DNA of 30,579 nucleotides from an uncultured bacterium (GTDB lineage Bacteria; Actinomycetota; UBA4738; HRBIN12): NCBI GenBank assembly GCA_937881155.1, contig CALGFI010000037.1, forward strand, positions 1-30,579, in the 5' to 3' direction. Positions 1-8,497 of this stretch are shown here, piece after piece; position 1 is the stretch's first letter; each line of letters starts with the position of its first letter. The notes beneath the pieces were generated by a model. It saw only the letters and a list, made by a program, of their open reading frames with translations, was not told where the DNA came from and did no database searches. The position numbers were made by a program, and so were the translations under genes.

Positions 1-1
1 G

Positions 2-88
2 GCCAACCAGCTCACGCCATGGGTGAGCGATTCCGGCGAGTTCGCGGTGGTGTTCCGTCCGCTCCTGCCAGACGAGCACACCTGCTGA
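2..88 (+). CDS. C-terminal end of an unidentified protein (partial)
   Basis: Only the last 28 codons of a gene that begins before the window are visible, ending in TGA. This frame is preferred because nearly every third codon position is G or C, as in the neighbouring genes, and because a hairpin follows the stop. The tail ends in LLPDEHTC. It shows no motif I can assign to a family, so no function is offered. Confidence 0.6.
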   Translation, partial: ANQLTPWVSDSGEFAVVFRPLLPDEHTC

Positions 89-95
89 GGTCCTC

Positions 96-130
96 CCGTG
101 GGACCGGACGCCCGTCGTTCGGTCCCACGG
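96..130 (+). terminator. Hairpin after the first gene
   Basis: An 11-bp perfect stem (CCGTGGGACCG with CGGTCCCACGG) encloses a 13-nt loop, starting 8 nt after the stop codon of the partial gene. There is no clear run of T after it, so termination is inferred from position and stem strength. The rest of the gap up to 267 holds no gene, only the leader of the next gene. Confidence 0.5.
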
Positions 131-267
131 CTACTCAAAGCTCGTTTCTGGCGTGACGTGTCCGGGCCTCGTCCCCGAACGGGCCTACTGACACACCCTC
201 GGTCTGTAGACGGTCAACTCCCCCCTTCGACGAGCCGATATCTACGGCACGGAGAGAAAGGGAGTAC

Positions 268-2136
268 GTGGACCCGACGTCCCACCAGGGACGCGTGCCT
301 GCGTTGGCTGCACTGCGGGAGCTCCTCGATCATCTCGGGGAGTTGCCCGAGCGTGCGCGTGAGCTCCTAGACGTCATCGGGGACGACCTCCACCGGGTCG
401 ACTCCGAGCTTCGGGAGCTCGACGCCAGGTACCGCGCCCTCGTCGAGCAGATCCCGGCGATCGTCTACGTCGACCTGGCCGACGAGTCCATGGCCACCAC
501 GTACGTGAGCCCCCAGATCGAGGCCCTCCTCGGTTTCACACAGCAGGAGTACATCGACGACCCGGAGCTCTGGACGAGACAGCTGCACCCCGACGACCGG
601 AAGCAGGCGCTCGACACGTACACCCGAGGACGGGAGGCGGGTGAACCGTTCACGTTCGAGTACCGGCTCATGTCCACCGACGGGCGACAGGTGTGGTTCC
701 GGGACAGCGCCGTCGTCATCCACGACGAGAACGGCGATCCCGCCTTCATCGAGGGCGTCATGCTCGACATCACCGACCGTAAGAACGCGGAGGAGCAGGC
801 CGCGTTCCTCGCCTATCACGACAAGCTGACCGGCCTTCCGAACAAGGCGATGTTCGAGGAGCTCCTCAGCCTCGCGATCGCGCGAGCGCGCCGCCACGAC
901 ATGGCCGTCGCGGTGATCAGCACGGATCTCGACGACTTCAAGCTCGTGAACGACAGCCTTGGTCACGAGAAGGGAGACGAGCTCATCCGTCAGCTCGCCG
1001 ACCGCCTCCGCGAGGCGACGCGAGAGACCGACCTCGTGGCCAGGCAGAGCGGCGACGAGTTCCTACTGCTCCTCGCCGACATCGACCGTTCAGGCCCGCC
1101 GGGCTCACCCGACGCCGCTGTGCTCGTCGCCGAGGGTGTGGCCGCGCGCGTTCGCGAGGCCCTCATCGCGCCGTTCGATCTCGGCGACACCGAGGTGTAT
1201 CTCAGCGCCAGCATGGGCATCGCGCTCTACCCGAACCACGCCCACGAGCCGGCCGAGCTGCTGAGGAACGCGGGCGCTGCGATGTTCCGGAGCAAACGAA
1301 ACTCGTCGGGCGGCTACTCCACCTACGCCCACGAGAACGTCGACGCGCTCGGACGGCTGTCGCTCTCGACGCTGCTGCGCAAGGCCGTCGAGCAACAACA
1401 CTGGGAGCTCCACTACCAACCGATCGTCGACCTCGCCGACGGAAAGACCATCGGCGTCGAGGCGCTGATCCGATTGAACGACCCGAACGGCGGTCTCGTG
1501 CCGCCCGGCGAGTTCATCCCGCTGGCGGAGGAGATGGGCCTGATCGAGATGATCGGTGACTGGGTCATCGAGGAGGTCGCGCGACAGGACGCCGCCTGGC
1601 GTGAGGAGGGACTCGAACTCGAGCTGTCCTTCAACCTGTCGCCGCGTCAACTGTGGCAGCCCGACGTCGCCACGCGGATCCTGACCAGGCTGGCCACGCG
1701 GGACGTCGCGGCGCCCCGAACGATCGTCGAGGTGACCGAGTCCACGGCGATGACGGATCCCGATCGCACCCTGCGGACCCTGTGGGACCTCCACGCGAAG
1801 GGCCTGCGCCTGGCGATCGACGATTTCGGCACGGGGTACTCGTCGCTGTCGCGCCTGGCGCACATGCCCGTCGACGTCTTGAAGATCGACCGTTCCTTCA
1901 TCCACGAGGTTCACGCCGACGAGCAGGCGGGCAACATGGTGAAGGCGATCATCCAGCTCGCCGAGGGTCTCGGCATGACGCCGCTCGCCGAGGGCATCGA
2001 AACGGCGCAGGAATGGCAGTTCCTCGTCGAGAACGGCTGCCGGCTCGGGCAGGGCTACTACTTCTGCAAGCCCGTCCCCGCGGCGGACGTCCTGGCGCGT
2101 CACCGTCGCGCTGGGCTACAGGTCGTCGGCGACTAG
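268..2136 (+). CDS. PAS-GGDEF-EAL cyclic-di-GMP signalling protein
   Basis: A 622-residue cytoplasmic protein with no membrane segment. A PAS sensor domain spans about residues 53-175 and ends in the usual DITDRK linker. A GGDEF diguanylate cyclase domain follows (about 180-350), with signature SGDEF at 261-265 instead of GGDEF. An EAL phosphodiesterase domain spans about 365-615 and keeps EALIRL, FNLSPRQL, EVTES, DDFGTGYSSL, KIDRSF and AEGIET, the metal- and substrate-binding positions of active EAL enzymes. It therefore probably degrades c-di-GMP in response to a PAS-bound signal. The cyclase half may be active or may only bind GTP, because Ser at the first signature position is tolerated in some family members. 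The GTG start at 268 is chosen for the purine-rich GAAAGGGAG just upstream. The ligand of the PAS domain cannot be told from sequence. Confidence 0.93.
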   Translation: MDPTSHQGRVPALAALRELLDHLGELPERARELLDVIGDDLHRVDSELRELDARYRALVEQIPAIVYVDLADESMATTYVSPQIEALLGFTQQEYIDDPELWTRQLHPDDRKQALDTYTRGREAGEPFTFEYRLMSTDGRQVWFRDSAVVIHDENGDPAFIEGVMLDITDRKNAEEQAAFLAYHDKLTGLPNKAMFEELLSLAIARARRHDMAVAVISTDLDDFKLVNDSLGHEKGDELIRQLADRLREATRETDLVARQSGDEFLLLLADIDRSGPPGSPDAAVLVAEGVAARVREALIAPFDLGDTEVYLSASMGIALYPNHAHEPAELLRNAGAAMFRSKRNSSGGYSTYAHENVDALGRLSLSTLLRKAVEQQHWELHYQPIVDLADGKTIGVEALIRLNDPNGGLVPPGEFIPLAEEMGLIEMIGDWVIEEVARQDAAWREEGLELELSFNLSPRQLWQPDVATRILTRLATRDVAAPRTIVEVTESTAMTDPDRTLRTLWDLHAKGLRLAIDDFGTGYSSLSRLAHMPVDVLKIDRSFIHEVHADEQAGNMVKAIIQLAEGLGMTPLAEGIETAQEWQFLVENGCRLGQGYYFCKPVPAADVLARHRRAGLQVVGD

Positions 2137-2174
2137 CGGCCTCGCGACGGAACGGCGGCCGGCAGAGCCGCGAC

Positions 2175-3371
2175 CTAGACGAGCCGCCGGCGCCTGGAGC
2201 GAAGACCCGATCGTCGCCCCGACGCGGACGCGGAGTACACCACGCGTGGCGGCGCGACCCTCATGCCATCGAGCTCGAACGCCTCGTGCAGCGCGAGACG
2301 CGCGGCCATCCGGCCGACGTCGCCCTGCTGCTCGGCGGTGACGAGCGTGATCCCGGTACCGGTCCTGCCCGCGCGCGCCGTTCGACCGATCCGGTGGACG
2401 TACGACTTTTCGTCCTGCGGCGGGTCGTAGTTCACGACGTGAGTGATGCCGTCGAGGTCCAGCCCGCGGGCGGCGACGTCCGTCGCAACGAGAACGTCGA
2501 CCCGTGCCGCCTCGAAGCGCTCGAGCGCGCGCTGACGAGCCACTTGCGTCATGTCGCCGTGGAGCGGGGCGGCTTTGATGCCCTTCTCGGCGAGTTTGCG
2601 GACCAAGCGGTCGGCGCCGCGCTTGGTGCGGACGAACACGAGCGTGAGCCCGTCGTCGTGCCGGAGGAGCTCGGCGAGCGCGTCCGCCTTCGAATGTGCC
2701 GAGACGGAGACGAATCTGTGGTCGACACCCTCTGCCGACTCGATGCTCGCTTCCACCTCGTGCAGGACGGCCTGACGCGTGTACAAGCGGGCCATCGCGC
2801 CGACGGCTCCGTCGAGCGTCGCCGAGAAGAACATCGTCTGGCGATCCTTGGTGATGCGGCCGACGATCTGGTCGACCTGGGGCTGGAACCCCATGTCGAG
2901 CATTCGGTCCGCCTCGTCCAGGACGAGGATCCGAACATGGCCGAGATCGACGAGCCGACGTTCCGCGAGGTCCCGTAGCCGGCCGGGCGTCGCGACGAGC
3001 ACGTGTGCTCGCCTGATATCGCGTGCTTGCTCGCGCACCCTGGTACCGCCGTACGCGACGCCCACGCGAAGACCCTTCGCCTTCGCGACGGCGTCGAAGT
3101 CGTCGGCGACCTGCTGCGCGAGCTCACGTGTCGGGACCAGGACGAGGGCGACCGGCGCGGCTTCTTCGGCACGCACTCGCTCCACGATCGGCAGCGCGAA
3201 CGCGAGCGTCTTGCCCGAGCCCGTTCGCGAACGGGCGAGGATGTCGCGACCGGAGATCGCGTCGGCGATCACAAGAGACTGGACGGGGAACGGTGTATCG
3301 ATGCCGAGCGCGCGCAGCGCCTCGACGACTGGTTCGGACACGCCGAGCTCGGCGAAGGTAGCAGTGGGCAC
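2175..3371 (-). CDS. DEAD-box ATP-dependent RNA helicase (RhlE-like)
   Basis: 398 residues, close to a minimal DEAD-box core. All helicase motifs are present in order: Q motif (FPVQSLVI), motif I (SRTGSGKT), Ia (PTRELAQQ), Ib (TPGRL), II (DEADRMLD), III (SAT), V (ATDVAARGLD) and VI (HRIGRTARAG). A short Arg-rich tail (RRSGLRSRRRR) probably adds nonspecific RNA contact. The family unwinds short RNA duplexes in ribosome assembly, decay or cold adaptation; which role applies here is not visible. The GTG start at 3371 follows AAGGAGAG at good spacing. The gene converges on the GGDEF-EAL gene with a 38-nt gap and lies downstream of the hemolysin III gene on the same strand. Confidence 0.95.
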   Translation of the reverse strand: MPTATFAELGVSEPVVEALRALGIDTPFPVQSLVIADAISGRDILARSRTGSGKTLAFALPIVERVRAEEAAPVALVLVPTRELAQQVADDFDAVAKAKGLRVGVAYGGTRVREQARDIRRAHVLVATPGRLRDLAERRLVDLGHVRILVLDEADRMLDMGFQPQVDQIVGRITKDRQTMFFSATLDGAVGAMARLYTRQAVLHEVEASIESAEGVDHRFVSVSAHSKADALAELLRHDDGLTLVFVRTKRGADRLVRKLAEKGIKAAPLHGDMTQVARQRALERFEAARVDVLVATDVAARGLDLDGITHVVNYDPPQDEKSYVHRIGRTARAGRTGTGITLVTAEQQGDVGRMAARLALHEAFELDGMRVAPPRVVYSASASGRRSGLRSRRRRLV

Positions 3372-3483
3372 GTTCTCTCCTTACTTGCACCGGCGGATCA
3401 CGCCGCGGGCGATCGTGGGGAGGTTTCGATCTTGGCCCCGAGACCGCCTGAAGGAGGAACGAGGGGGAGGAGCGGAACCTCAC

Positions 3484-3502
3484 AGGACGGCGACGCCGTC
3501 CT
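3484..3502 (-). terminator. Small hairpin between hemolysin III and helicase genes
   Basis: An 8-bp perfect stem (AGGACGGC / GCCGTCCT) with a 3-nt loop lies 26 nt past the stop of the hemolysin III gene. It is short and lacks a T-run, so it may be a weak terminator or simply a leader hairpin of the helicase transcript. The remainder of the 156-nt gap shows only the helicase ribosome-binding site. Confidence 0.35.
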
Positions 3503-3527
3503 TGGCATTCACACTACCAGGAGCGCT

Positions 3528-4160
3528 TCACCGGACGACGAGCGCGACCATCGCGAAGTGGCAGGCGGCGGCCGCGACCTGGAAGACGTGCCACACCTCG
3601 TGGTAGCCGAACGTCGCCGGACGAGGGTCGGGACGACGCCTCGCGAGCACGATCGCGCCGCCCGTGTAGAGGAGCCCGCCGACAATCATCAGAACCGCAC
3701 CGGCCAGCCACATCGCGTCCACGAGTTGCGGGAGCGCGACGACGGCCAACCAACCAAGCGCGATGTACAACACCGCGCTCGCGACGCCGAGCCCGTCCGG
3801 ACGCGCAAGCTTCAGCGCGACACCGACCGCGGCGCCGGACCACGCGATGGACAGCAGGACCGCCTCCCATGGCCCGCGCAGCGCGAGGACCGTTACCGGT
3901 GTGTAGGTTCCGGCGATCAACACGTAGATCATCGAGTGGTCGAGGCTCTTCATGCGCACCCGCGCCCGCGGCGACCATCGACCGACGTGGTACGCGGCGC
4001 TGGCGCCGAACAGCGCAACCAGGCTCGTCGCGTAGATCGATGCCACGGCCGTCGCCACGGCGCCGCGCGCGATCAGCACGAGCGCGATCGCGGCCGGCAG
4101 GGAGACGAAGAAGGCGGCCTGATGAATCTTGCCTCGGAGGCGAGGCACCGGCGCTTCCAC
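3528..4160 (-). CDS. trhA: Hemolysin III / TrhA (PAQR-type) membrane protein
   Basis: A 210-residue multi-pass membrane protein of the PAQR/hemolysin III family. Family marks are visible: SAAYH near the second helix, then DHSMIYVLIAGTYTP, and near the C-terminus FGYHEVWHVFQ, which supplies the conserved histidines thought to bind a metal. Relatives in other bacteria are linked to membrane-fluidity homeostasis; real haemolysis is doubtful. A reading frame extends upstream to 4328, but that would run through the start of adenine deaminase. The GTG at 4160 is preferred because it gives the usual family length and has TAGGAT exactly 8 nt upstream, the leaderless arrangement seen repeatedly in this window. 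Confidence 0.88.
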   Translation of the reverse strand: MEAPVPRLRGKIHQAAFFVSLPAAIALVLIARGAVATAVASIYATSLVALFGASAAYHVGRWSPRARVRMKSLDHSMIYVLIAGTYTPVTVLALRGPWEAVLLSIAWSGAAVGVALKLARPDGLGVASAVLYIALGWLAVVALPQLVDAMWLAGAVLMIVGGLLYTGGAIVLARRRPDPRPATFGYHEVWHVFQVAAAACHFAMVALVVR

Positions 4161-4168
4161 GGCGGCCG

Positions 4169-4197
4169 ATCCTACCGGCAAAACGTTCCGGTACCCT
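4169..4197. promoter_or_regulatory. Back-to-back leaderless promoters with an inverted repeat
   Basis: The 43 nt between the two divergent start codons hold a minus-strand -10 box TAGGAT (4174-4169), 8 nt before the hemolysin III GTG, and a plus-strand -10 box TACCCT (4192-4197), 6 nt before the ade ATG. An inverted repeat TACCGG-N9-CCGGTA (4173-4193) overlaps both boxes, so one bound protein could affect both genes. No good -35 boxes were seen. The operator role is inference. Confidence 0.5.
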
Positions 4198-4203
4198 CCG
4201 GGC

Positions 4204-5925
4204 ATGGCGCGCGACCTCGCCCGCAGACTGGCAGTCGCGAGGGGCGACGAGCCCGCCGATGTCGTACTTCGGGGCGGCACGGTGCTCTCGGTGTTCACGG
4301 GGGAGCTCGTCCCCGCGGACGTCGCCATCTCGGGCGAGTACGTCGCGGGCGTCGGCGAGGGCTACGAAGGGTCTGAGATCGCCGACGTCTCGGGCCTGAT
4401 CCTTCTTCCCGGTCTCGTCGACGGCCACATGCACATCGAGTCGACCAAGCTGATGGTCGACGAGTTCGCTCGCGCCGCCCTCCCGTGGGGAACGACGACG
4501 GTCGTGCTCGATCCGCACGAGATCGCGAACGTCTTCGGCCTCGACGGTGTTCGGTCGATCCTCCGGAGCGCGGACCAGGTACCCCTCGACTACTTCGTCA
4601 TGGCATCGTCGTGCGTTCCCGCCTCGCCGTTCGAATCCAGCGCCGCGACCGTCACCGCCGACGACATCGCGCGATTTCTCGCCGAGGAACCGAACGCGAT
4701 TGGGCTCGCGGAGATGATGGACTTCCCCGGTGTCGTCGGCGGAGCCGACGACGCCATTGCCAAGATCGAAGCCGCGACCGGCCGGCAGATCGACGGGCAC
4801 GCTCCGGGTCTTTCGGGACGCGCGCTGAACGCCTACCTCGCGGCCGGCGTCAGGAGCGACCACGAATGCACGACGTTCGATGAGGCGCTCGAGAAGCGAC
4901 GCCTCGGCATGTGGATCATGATCCGCGAGGGATCGGCGGCGAAGAACCTCGAGGCCCTTGTTCCGCTGGTGCGGCGCTTCGGCCCAACCAACTGCCTGCT
5001 CTGCACGGACGACCTCGAGCCGGATCATCTGCTCGAACAGGGTCACGTCAACGACCTCGTCCGGAAGGCCGTCGCCTTGGGAGTCGCACCCGCCGACGCG
5101 GTCGTCATGGCGACGCTGAACGCCGCGCGGTATCACCGCCTGTACGAGCACGGCGCCGTTGCCCCCGGTTACCTCGCAGACGTGGTCGCCGTTCCGGACC
5201 TCGCGTCGTTCCGACCCGCGCGCGTTTGGAAGCGGGGACGCCTGGTCGCCGAGGACGGGCGGGCCCTCCCCGTTCCGAAGGTCAAAGCCCCGGACTGGAT
5301 GCGGGGCAGCGTCCGCGTGCGGCAGCTCTCGGGTGGTGACTTCGCGATCGTCGCCAACGGGCGCGTCCGAGTGATCGGTGTCGAGGCCGGACAGATCGTG
5401 ACGAAGGCGCTCCAGGACGAGCCGGGCCGCCGCAACGGAGTCGCGGCCGCCGATCCGGAACGCGACCTGGCGAAGATGGCCGTCGTCGAGCGTCACAAGG
5501 AAACGGGTCGCATCGGGCTCGGGTTCGTCCGCGGCTTCGGTCTCCAGCGCGGCGCGCTCGCGTCGACGCACGCGCACGACGCCCACAACGTTGTCGTCGT
5601 TGGAGTCGACGACGACGACATGGCCGCCGCGGCGAACAGACTCCGCGAGATCGGCGGCGGTCAGGTCGCCATGGCGGACGGTCGCGTCGTCGGCGAGGTC
5701 GCTTGCCCGATCGGCGGACTGATCTCTGACCGCCCCGTCGAGGAGGTCGCGTCGTCCGTGCACGCGATCGGCGTCGCCGCGCGCGAACAGCTCGGGGCGA
5801 CGCTCCCCTCGCCGTTCATGGCGATGTCGTTCATGGCGCTGTCGGTCGTTCCCGAGCTGAAGTTGACCGATCGCGGCCTGATCGACGTCGATCGGTTCGA
5901 GATCGTCCCGCTCGAGGTCGGTTAA
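4204..5925 (+). CDS. ade: Adenine deaminase
   Basis: A 573-residue amidohydrolase converting adenine to hypoxanthine plus ammonia in purine salvage. The metal-binding HMHIES motif follows the GLVDG strand near residue 77. Downstream are DHECTTFDEALEKRRLGM and TDDLEPDHLLEQGHVND, typical of the Ade family, and the C-terminal half (for example MAMSFMALSVVPELKLTD) also matches full-length Ade. Length is normal for the family (roughly 570-600). The start at 4204 is chosen over an in-frame ATG at 4129 because the latter would overlap the divergent gene, whereas 4204 has a -10 box 6 nt upstream. Its stop overlaps that of the convergent transketolase gene by 4 nt. Confidence 0.95.
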   Translation: MARDLARRLAVARGDEPADVVLRGGTVLSVFTGELVPADVAISGEYVAGVGEGYEGSEIADVSGLILLPGLVDGHMHIESTKLMVDEFARAALPWGTTTVVLDPHEIANVFGLDGVRSILRSADQVPLDYFVMASSCVPASPFESSAATVTADDIARFLAEEPNAIGLAEMMDFPGVVGGADDAIAKIEAATGRQIDGHAPGLSGRALNAYLAAGVRSDHECTTFDEALEKRRLGMWIMIREGSAAKNLEALVPLVRRFGPTNCLLCTDDLEPDHLLEQGHVNDLVRKAVALGVAPADAVVMATLNAARYHRLYEHGAVAPGYLADVVAVPDLASFRPARVWKRGRLVAEDGRALPVPKVKAPDWMRGSVRVRQLSGGDFAIVANGRVRVIGVEAGQIVTKALQDEPGRRNGVAAADPERDLAKMAVVERHKETGRIGLGFVRGFGLQRGALASTHAHDAHNVVVVGVDDDDMAAAANRLREIGGGQVAMADGRVVGEVACPIGGLISDRPVEEVASSVHAIGVAAREQLGATLPSPFMAMSFMALSVVPELKLTDRGLIDVDRFEIVPLEVG

Positions 5926-7781
5926 CCCAAGAGCGAGCGAACGGTCTCGGCGATCTTCGACGCCGAGATGCCCGCCCACTCGCGCATCTCTTCGGGCTTG
6001 CCGGATCCGGGCATGTCACGAACCGCGATGACGTGCACTCGGCCGGCGATCTCACCTTCACTCGCGAGCGCGCCCAGCACCGCCTCTCCGAGACCGCCCT
6101 CCGGCCAGTGGTCCTCGACGGTCACCACTAGTCCCGTCTGGGCGAGCGCCGTATGGAGCGTACCGGCGTCGATCGGCTTGATCGAGAACGCGTCGATCAC
6201 GCGCGCCGAAATGCCGTCGTTGGCGAGCGCGTCGGCCGCCTTCATCGATTCGAACACCGTGACGCCGGCGCCGACGAGCGTGACGCGGTCGTCTGCCGAC
6301 GAGCGGACCACGACACTCCCGCCCACCTGGAACTCGACGTCCGCGTCGTAGAGCTTCGGCGTCTTCTCACGCGTCGTCCGCAGATACGAGATGCCCGGAA
6401 GGTCGGCCATCGCGACGACGAGCTTGGCCGTCGAGTTGCCGTCCGCGGGGTAGAGGACGGTCGATCCGTGGACCGCGCGCATCATCGCCAGGTCCTCGAG
6501 CGCCATCTGCGACGGTCCGTCCTCGCCGATCGAGACGCCCGCGTGCGAGCCGGACAACCGAAGGTCCGCGCGGCTGATCGCGGCCATCCGGACGAAGTCG
6601 TACGCACGCGTGAAGAACGCGCCAAAGGTCGCGGCGAACGCCGTCTTGCCGAGCGACTGCAGGCCGACGGCCATGCCGACCATGGCCTGCTCGGCGATGT
6701 AGCTCTCGACGAAGCGCTCGGGAGCGACCTTCTGAAAGTCCTCGGTGTGGGTCGAGTTCGACACCTCTCCGTCCAGGACGACGACCTCCGGCCGGGCGGC
6801 CAGCGCGGCGAGTGTCTCGCCGAACGCCTTCCGCGTGGCGATCTCTCCCTCGTACGTCGGCACCGTCACGGCGCCGCCGCGTTCGACCGGCCAGGCCCCA
6901 GCCTCCGGTTTCGGTGGAGTCACGTGGAGGTCGCGTACGCCGCCGAGCTCCGCGATCGCGCGCTCGGCCTCCTCGGACGACAACGCCTTGCCGTGCCACC
7001 CGTCCTTGTCCTCCAGGAACGAGACGCCGTGACCCTTCTGCGTCTTGGCCACGACGAGCGCCGGGCGCCCGGCGGACTCGGCATCGCGGTACGCGGCATC
7101 GATCGCCTCGACGTCGTGACCGTCGACCGTGACCGCGTACCAGCCGAACGCCCTGACGCGCTCGGCATAGACGTCGCCCTGCCACTCGAGCATCGTCGGA
7201 CCGCGCTGCCCCAGCCGATTCATGTCGAGGATCGCGATCAGGTTGTCGACGCCGTGGAACGACGCGTTCTCGAACGCCTCCCACACGGAACCCTCCGTCG
7301 ACTCCGAGTCCCCGAGCATGACCCACACGCGCGCGGGGATCCGGTCCAGCTTCATCGCCAGCGCCATTCCGAGGCCGATCGGCAGCCCCTGCCCGAGCGA
7401 TCCCGTGGCCACGTCGATCCACGGCATGTCGGGGAGCGGCACCGGATGGCCTTGGACCGGCGAGCCGAACCTCCGGAACGTCATCAGCTGCTCGTCGTCG
7501 ATCGCCCCGATCGCCTTCAACGTCGCGTACATCAGCGGCGACGCGTGACCCTTCGACAGGACGAACCGGTCGTTCGCGAGGTTCTTGGGATCGGACACAT
7601 GGGTGCGCAGATGCGCCGTGTACAGGACGGCCACCAGATGAGCAGCCGAGAGGGAGGACGTGGGGTGTCCCGATCCCGCCGCCGTCGACGAGCGGATCGA
7701 GTCGACGGCGAGCTGGGCTGCGAGCTCTCTCCACTCGTCCCGCGACGTGGCCGGTTCGGATGCGCGAACGTCGTTCTGCAT
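5922..7781 (-). CDS. tkt: Transketolase, animal-type
   Basis: A 619-residue thiamine-diphosphate enzyme that moves two-carbon ketol units between sugar phosphates in the pentose phosphate pathway. The N-terminal third shows GSGHPTSSLSAA, RFVLSKGHASP, DVATGSLGQGLP and GDSESTEGSVWEAFENA, followed by LDMNRLGQ. The pyrimidine-binding domain contains YIAEQAMVGMAVGLQ and GVSIGEDGPSQMALEDLAMM. Length and wording (for example SKGHA, VWEA, NRLGQ, WHGK) match the shorter metazoan-like branch rather than the roughly 660-residue E. coli type. The thiamine motif reads GDS instead of GDG. The ATG at 7781 has GGAGGT 5 nt upstream, and TAAGCT at 7820-7815 is a possible -10 box. It is a monocistronic gene converging on ade. 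Confidence 0.95.
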   Translation of the reverse strand: MQNDVRASEPATSRDEWRELAAQLAVDSIRSSTAAGSGHPTSSLSAAHLVAVLYTAHLRTHVSDPKNLANDRFVLSKGHASPLMYATLKAIGAIDDEQLMTFRRFGSPVQGHPVPLPDMPWIDVATGSLGQGLPIGLGMALAMKLDRIPARVWVMLGDSESTEGSVWEAFENASFHGVDNLIAILDMNRLGQRGPTMLEWQGDVYAERVRAFGWYAVTVDGHDVEAIDAAYRDAESAGRPALVVAKTQKGHGVSFLEDKDGWHGKALSSEEAERAIAELGGVRDLHVTPPKPEAGAWPVERGGAVTVPTYEGEIATRKAFGETLAALAARPEVVVLDGEVSNSTHTEDFQKVAPERFVESYIAEQAMVGMAVGLQSLGKTAFAATFGAFFTRAYDFVRMAAISRADLRLSGSHAGVSIGEDGPSQMALEDLAMMRAVHGSTVLYPADGNSTAKLVVAMADLPGISYLRTTREKTPKLYDADVEFQVGGSVVVRSSADDRVTLVGAGVTVFESMKAADALANDGISARVIDAFSIKPIDAGTLHTALAQTGLVVTVEDHWPEGGLGEAVLGALASEGEIAGRVHVIAVRDMPGSGKPEEMREWAGISASKIAETVRSLLG

Positions 7782-7864
7782 GGGGGACCTCCGGAGCTCG
7801 CGTTCGGACCATTCAGCTTACGAGCGCCTGCGGCCCAACGAGGCCCTGCTACCCTGAGCGACGA

Positions 7865-8152
7865 ATGGCCGACTACAAGGAAGTTCGCGTCGAGCGCCTG
7901 TACCTCAAGGTGCCGAACACCGACAAGCTTCGGAAGAACGCCGCCGGACGACACCGCCATCTTCTCGCGGCGGGGTGGCGGGAGGTCGAGCGGAAGCCGC
8001 AGGTCGATCATCTATGGGTGCGCTACGAGCGCTCCGGTCCGCCGCCGCTCAGGCTGCGACTGCCCCGTCCCGACAAGGACGCAGGGCGGTTCGAACGCCG
8101 CCCACGGGGCGGGCGAGACTTCGGGCGGGGCGGCCCGCGCGGACGTCGCTGA
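7865..8152 (+). CDS. Small basic protein with RGG-rich tail, function unknown
   Basis: 95 residues. The first two thirds form a compact sequence with alternating hydrophobic and charged residues (VRVERLYLKVP, HLLAAGWREVE, DHLWVRYER). The last 25 residues are almost all Gly, Arg, Phe and Asp (RRPRGGRDFGRGG), like the RGG boxes of RNA-binding proteins. I do not recognise the family. Being highly basic, and converging with a cold-shock protein across a shared terminator, it could bind RNA, but that is inference. The ATG at 7865 has no ribosome-binding site; TACCCT at 7850-7855 lies 9 nt upstream, suggesting a leaderless or nearly leaderless mRNA. Confidence 0.75.
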   Translation: MADYKEVRVERLYLKVPNTDKLRKNAAGRHRHLLAAGWREVERKPQVDHLWVRYERSGPPPLRLRLPRPDKDAGRFERRPRGGRDFGRGGPRGRR

Positions 8153-8185
8153 CGCCGGGCGGCAACGCCGGATCCACAGAACGTG

Positions 8186-8215
8186 ACGAGGGACCCGCGA
8201 TCGCGGGTCCCTCGT
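8186..8215. terminator. Bidirectional terminator
   Basis: A perfect 30-nt palindrome (15-bp arms beginning ACGAGGGACCC) lies between the convergent RGG-protein and cold-shock genes. T-rich sequence (TCTCGTTCTTGCGTTCG) follows on the plus strand. It can serve both genes. Confidence 0.85.
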
Positions 8216-8241
8216 TCTCGTTCTTGCGTTCGTTGAACGGT

Positions 8242-8445
8242 TCAGCCGACGAGGCGGACGTTCGTGGCCTGCGGACCCTTGTCCCCCTGCGTCACCTCGA
8301 ACTCGACCTGCTGGCCCTCCTCGAGGTTGCGGTAGCCGGCGCCCTCGATCGCGCTGAAGTGCACGAAGACGTCCGGTCCACCTTCCTGGGAGATGAAGCC
8401 GTACCCCTTCTCCGGGCTGAACCACTTCACCGTACCGGTTGCCAC
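8242..8445 (-). CDS. Cold-shock domain protein (CspA family)
   Basis: A 67-residue single cold-shock domain, the standard length. The N-terminal TVKWFSPEKGYGFI contains RNP1 (KGYGFI) and is followed by RNP2 (VFVHF), the aromatic patches that bind single-stranded RNA and DNA. Family members act as RNA chaperones in the cytoplasm. The GTG at 8445 follows GGAGGG with 8-nt spacing. The long GC-rich upstream region could form a structured 5' leader. Confidence 0.96.
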   Translation of the reverse strand: MATGTVKWFSPEKGYGFISQEGGPDVFVHFSAIEGAGYRNLEEGQQVEFEVTQGDKGPQATNVRLVG

Positions 8446-8497
8446 TGAGCGATCCCTCCTTCCTCGGCCGTCCGGGCCTGTGGTGCCGCCCGTCGGG

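Noticed and set aside
1105..2103. 332-codon minus-strand frame opposite the GGDEF-EAL gene
   Set aside because: Antisense shadow with no domain signature; the plus-strand protein has all expected motifs.
4129..4203. Upstream in-frame ATG for ade, and an upstream minus-strand extension of trhA to 4328
   Set aside because: The two extensions overlap each other's gene starts, lack family similarity, and the -10 boxes at 4192-4197 and 4174-4169 support the inner starts.
3514..5979. Very long open frame (821 codons) on the minus strand opposite ade and through trhA
   Set aside because: It runs against an intact ade with clear catalytic motifs. Its composition is Arg/Gly/Asp-rich nonsense typical of antisense frames in GC-rich DNA, and no family motif is present.
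6153..8186. 677-codon plus-strand frame opposite transketolase
   Set aside because: Shadow of tkt; Arg/His/Val-rich with no motif, no start signal, and it overlaps the real small gene at 7865.
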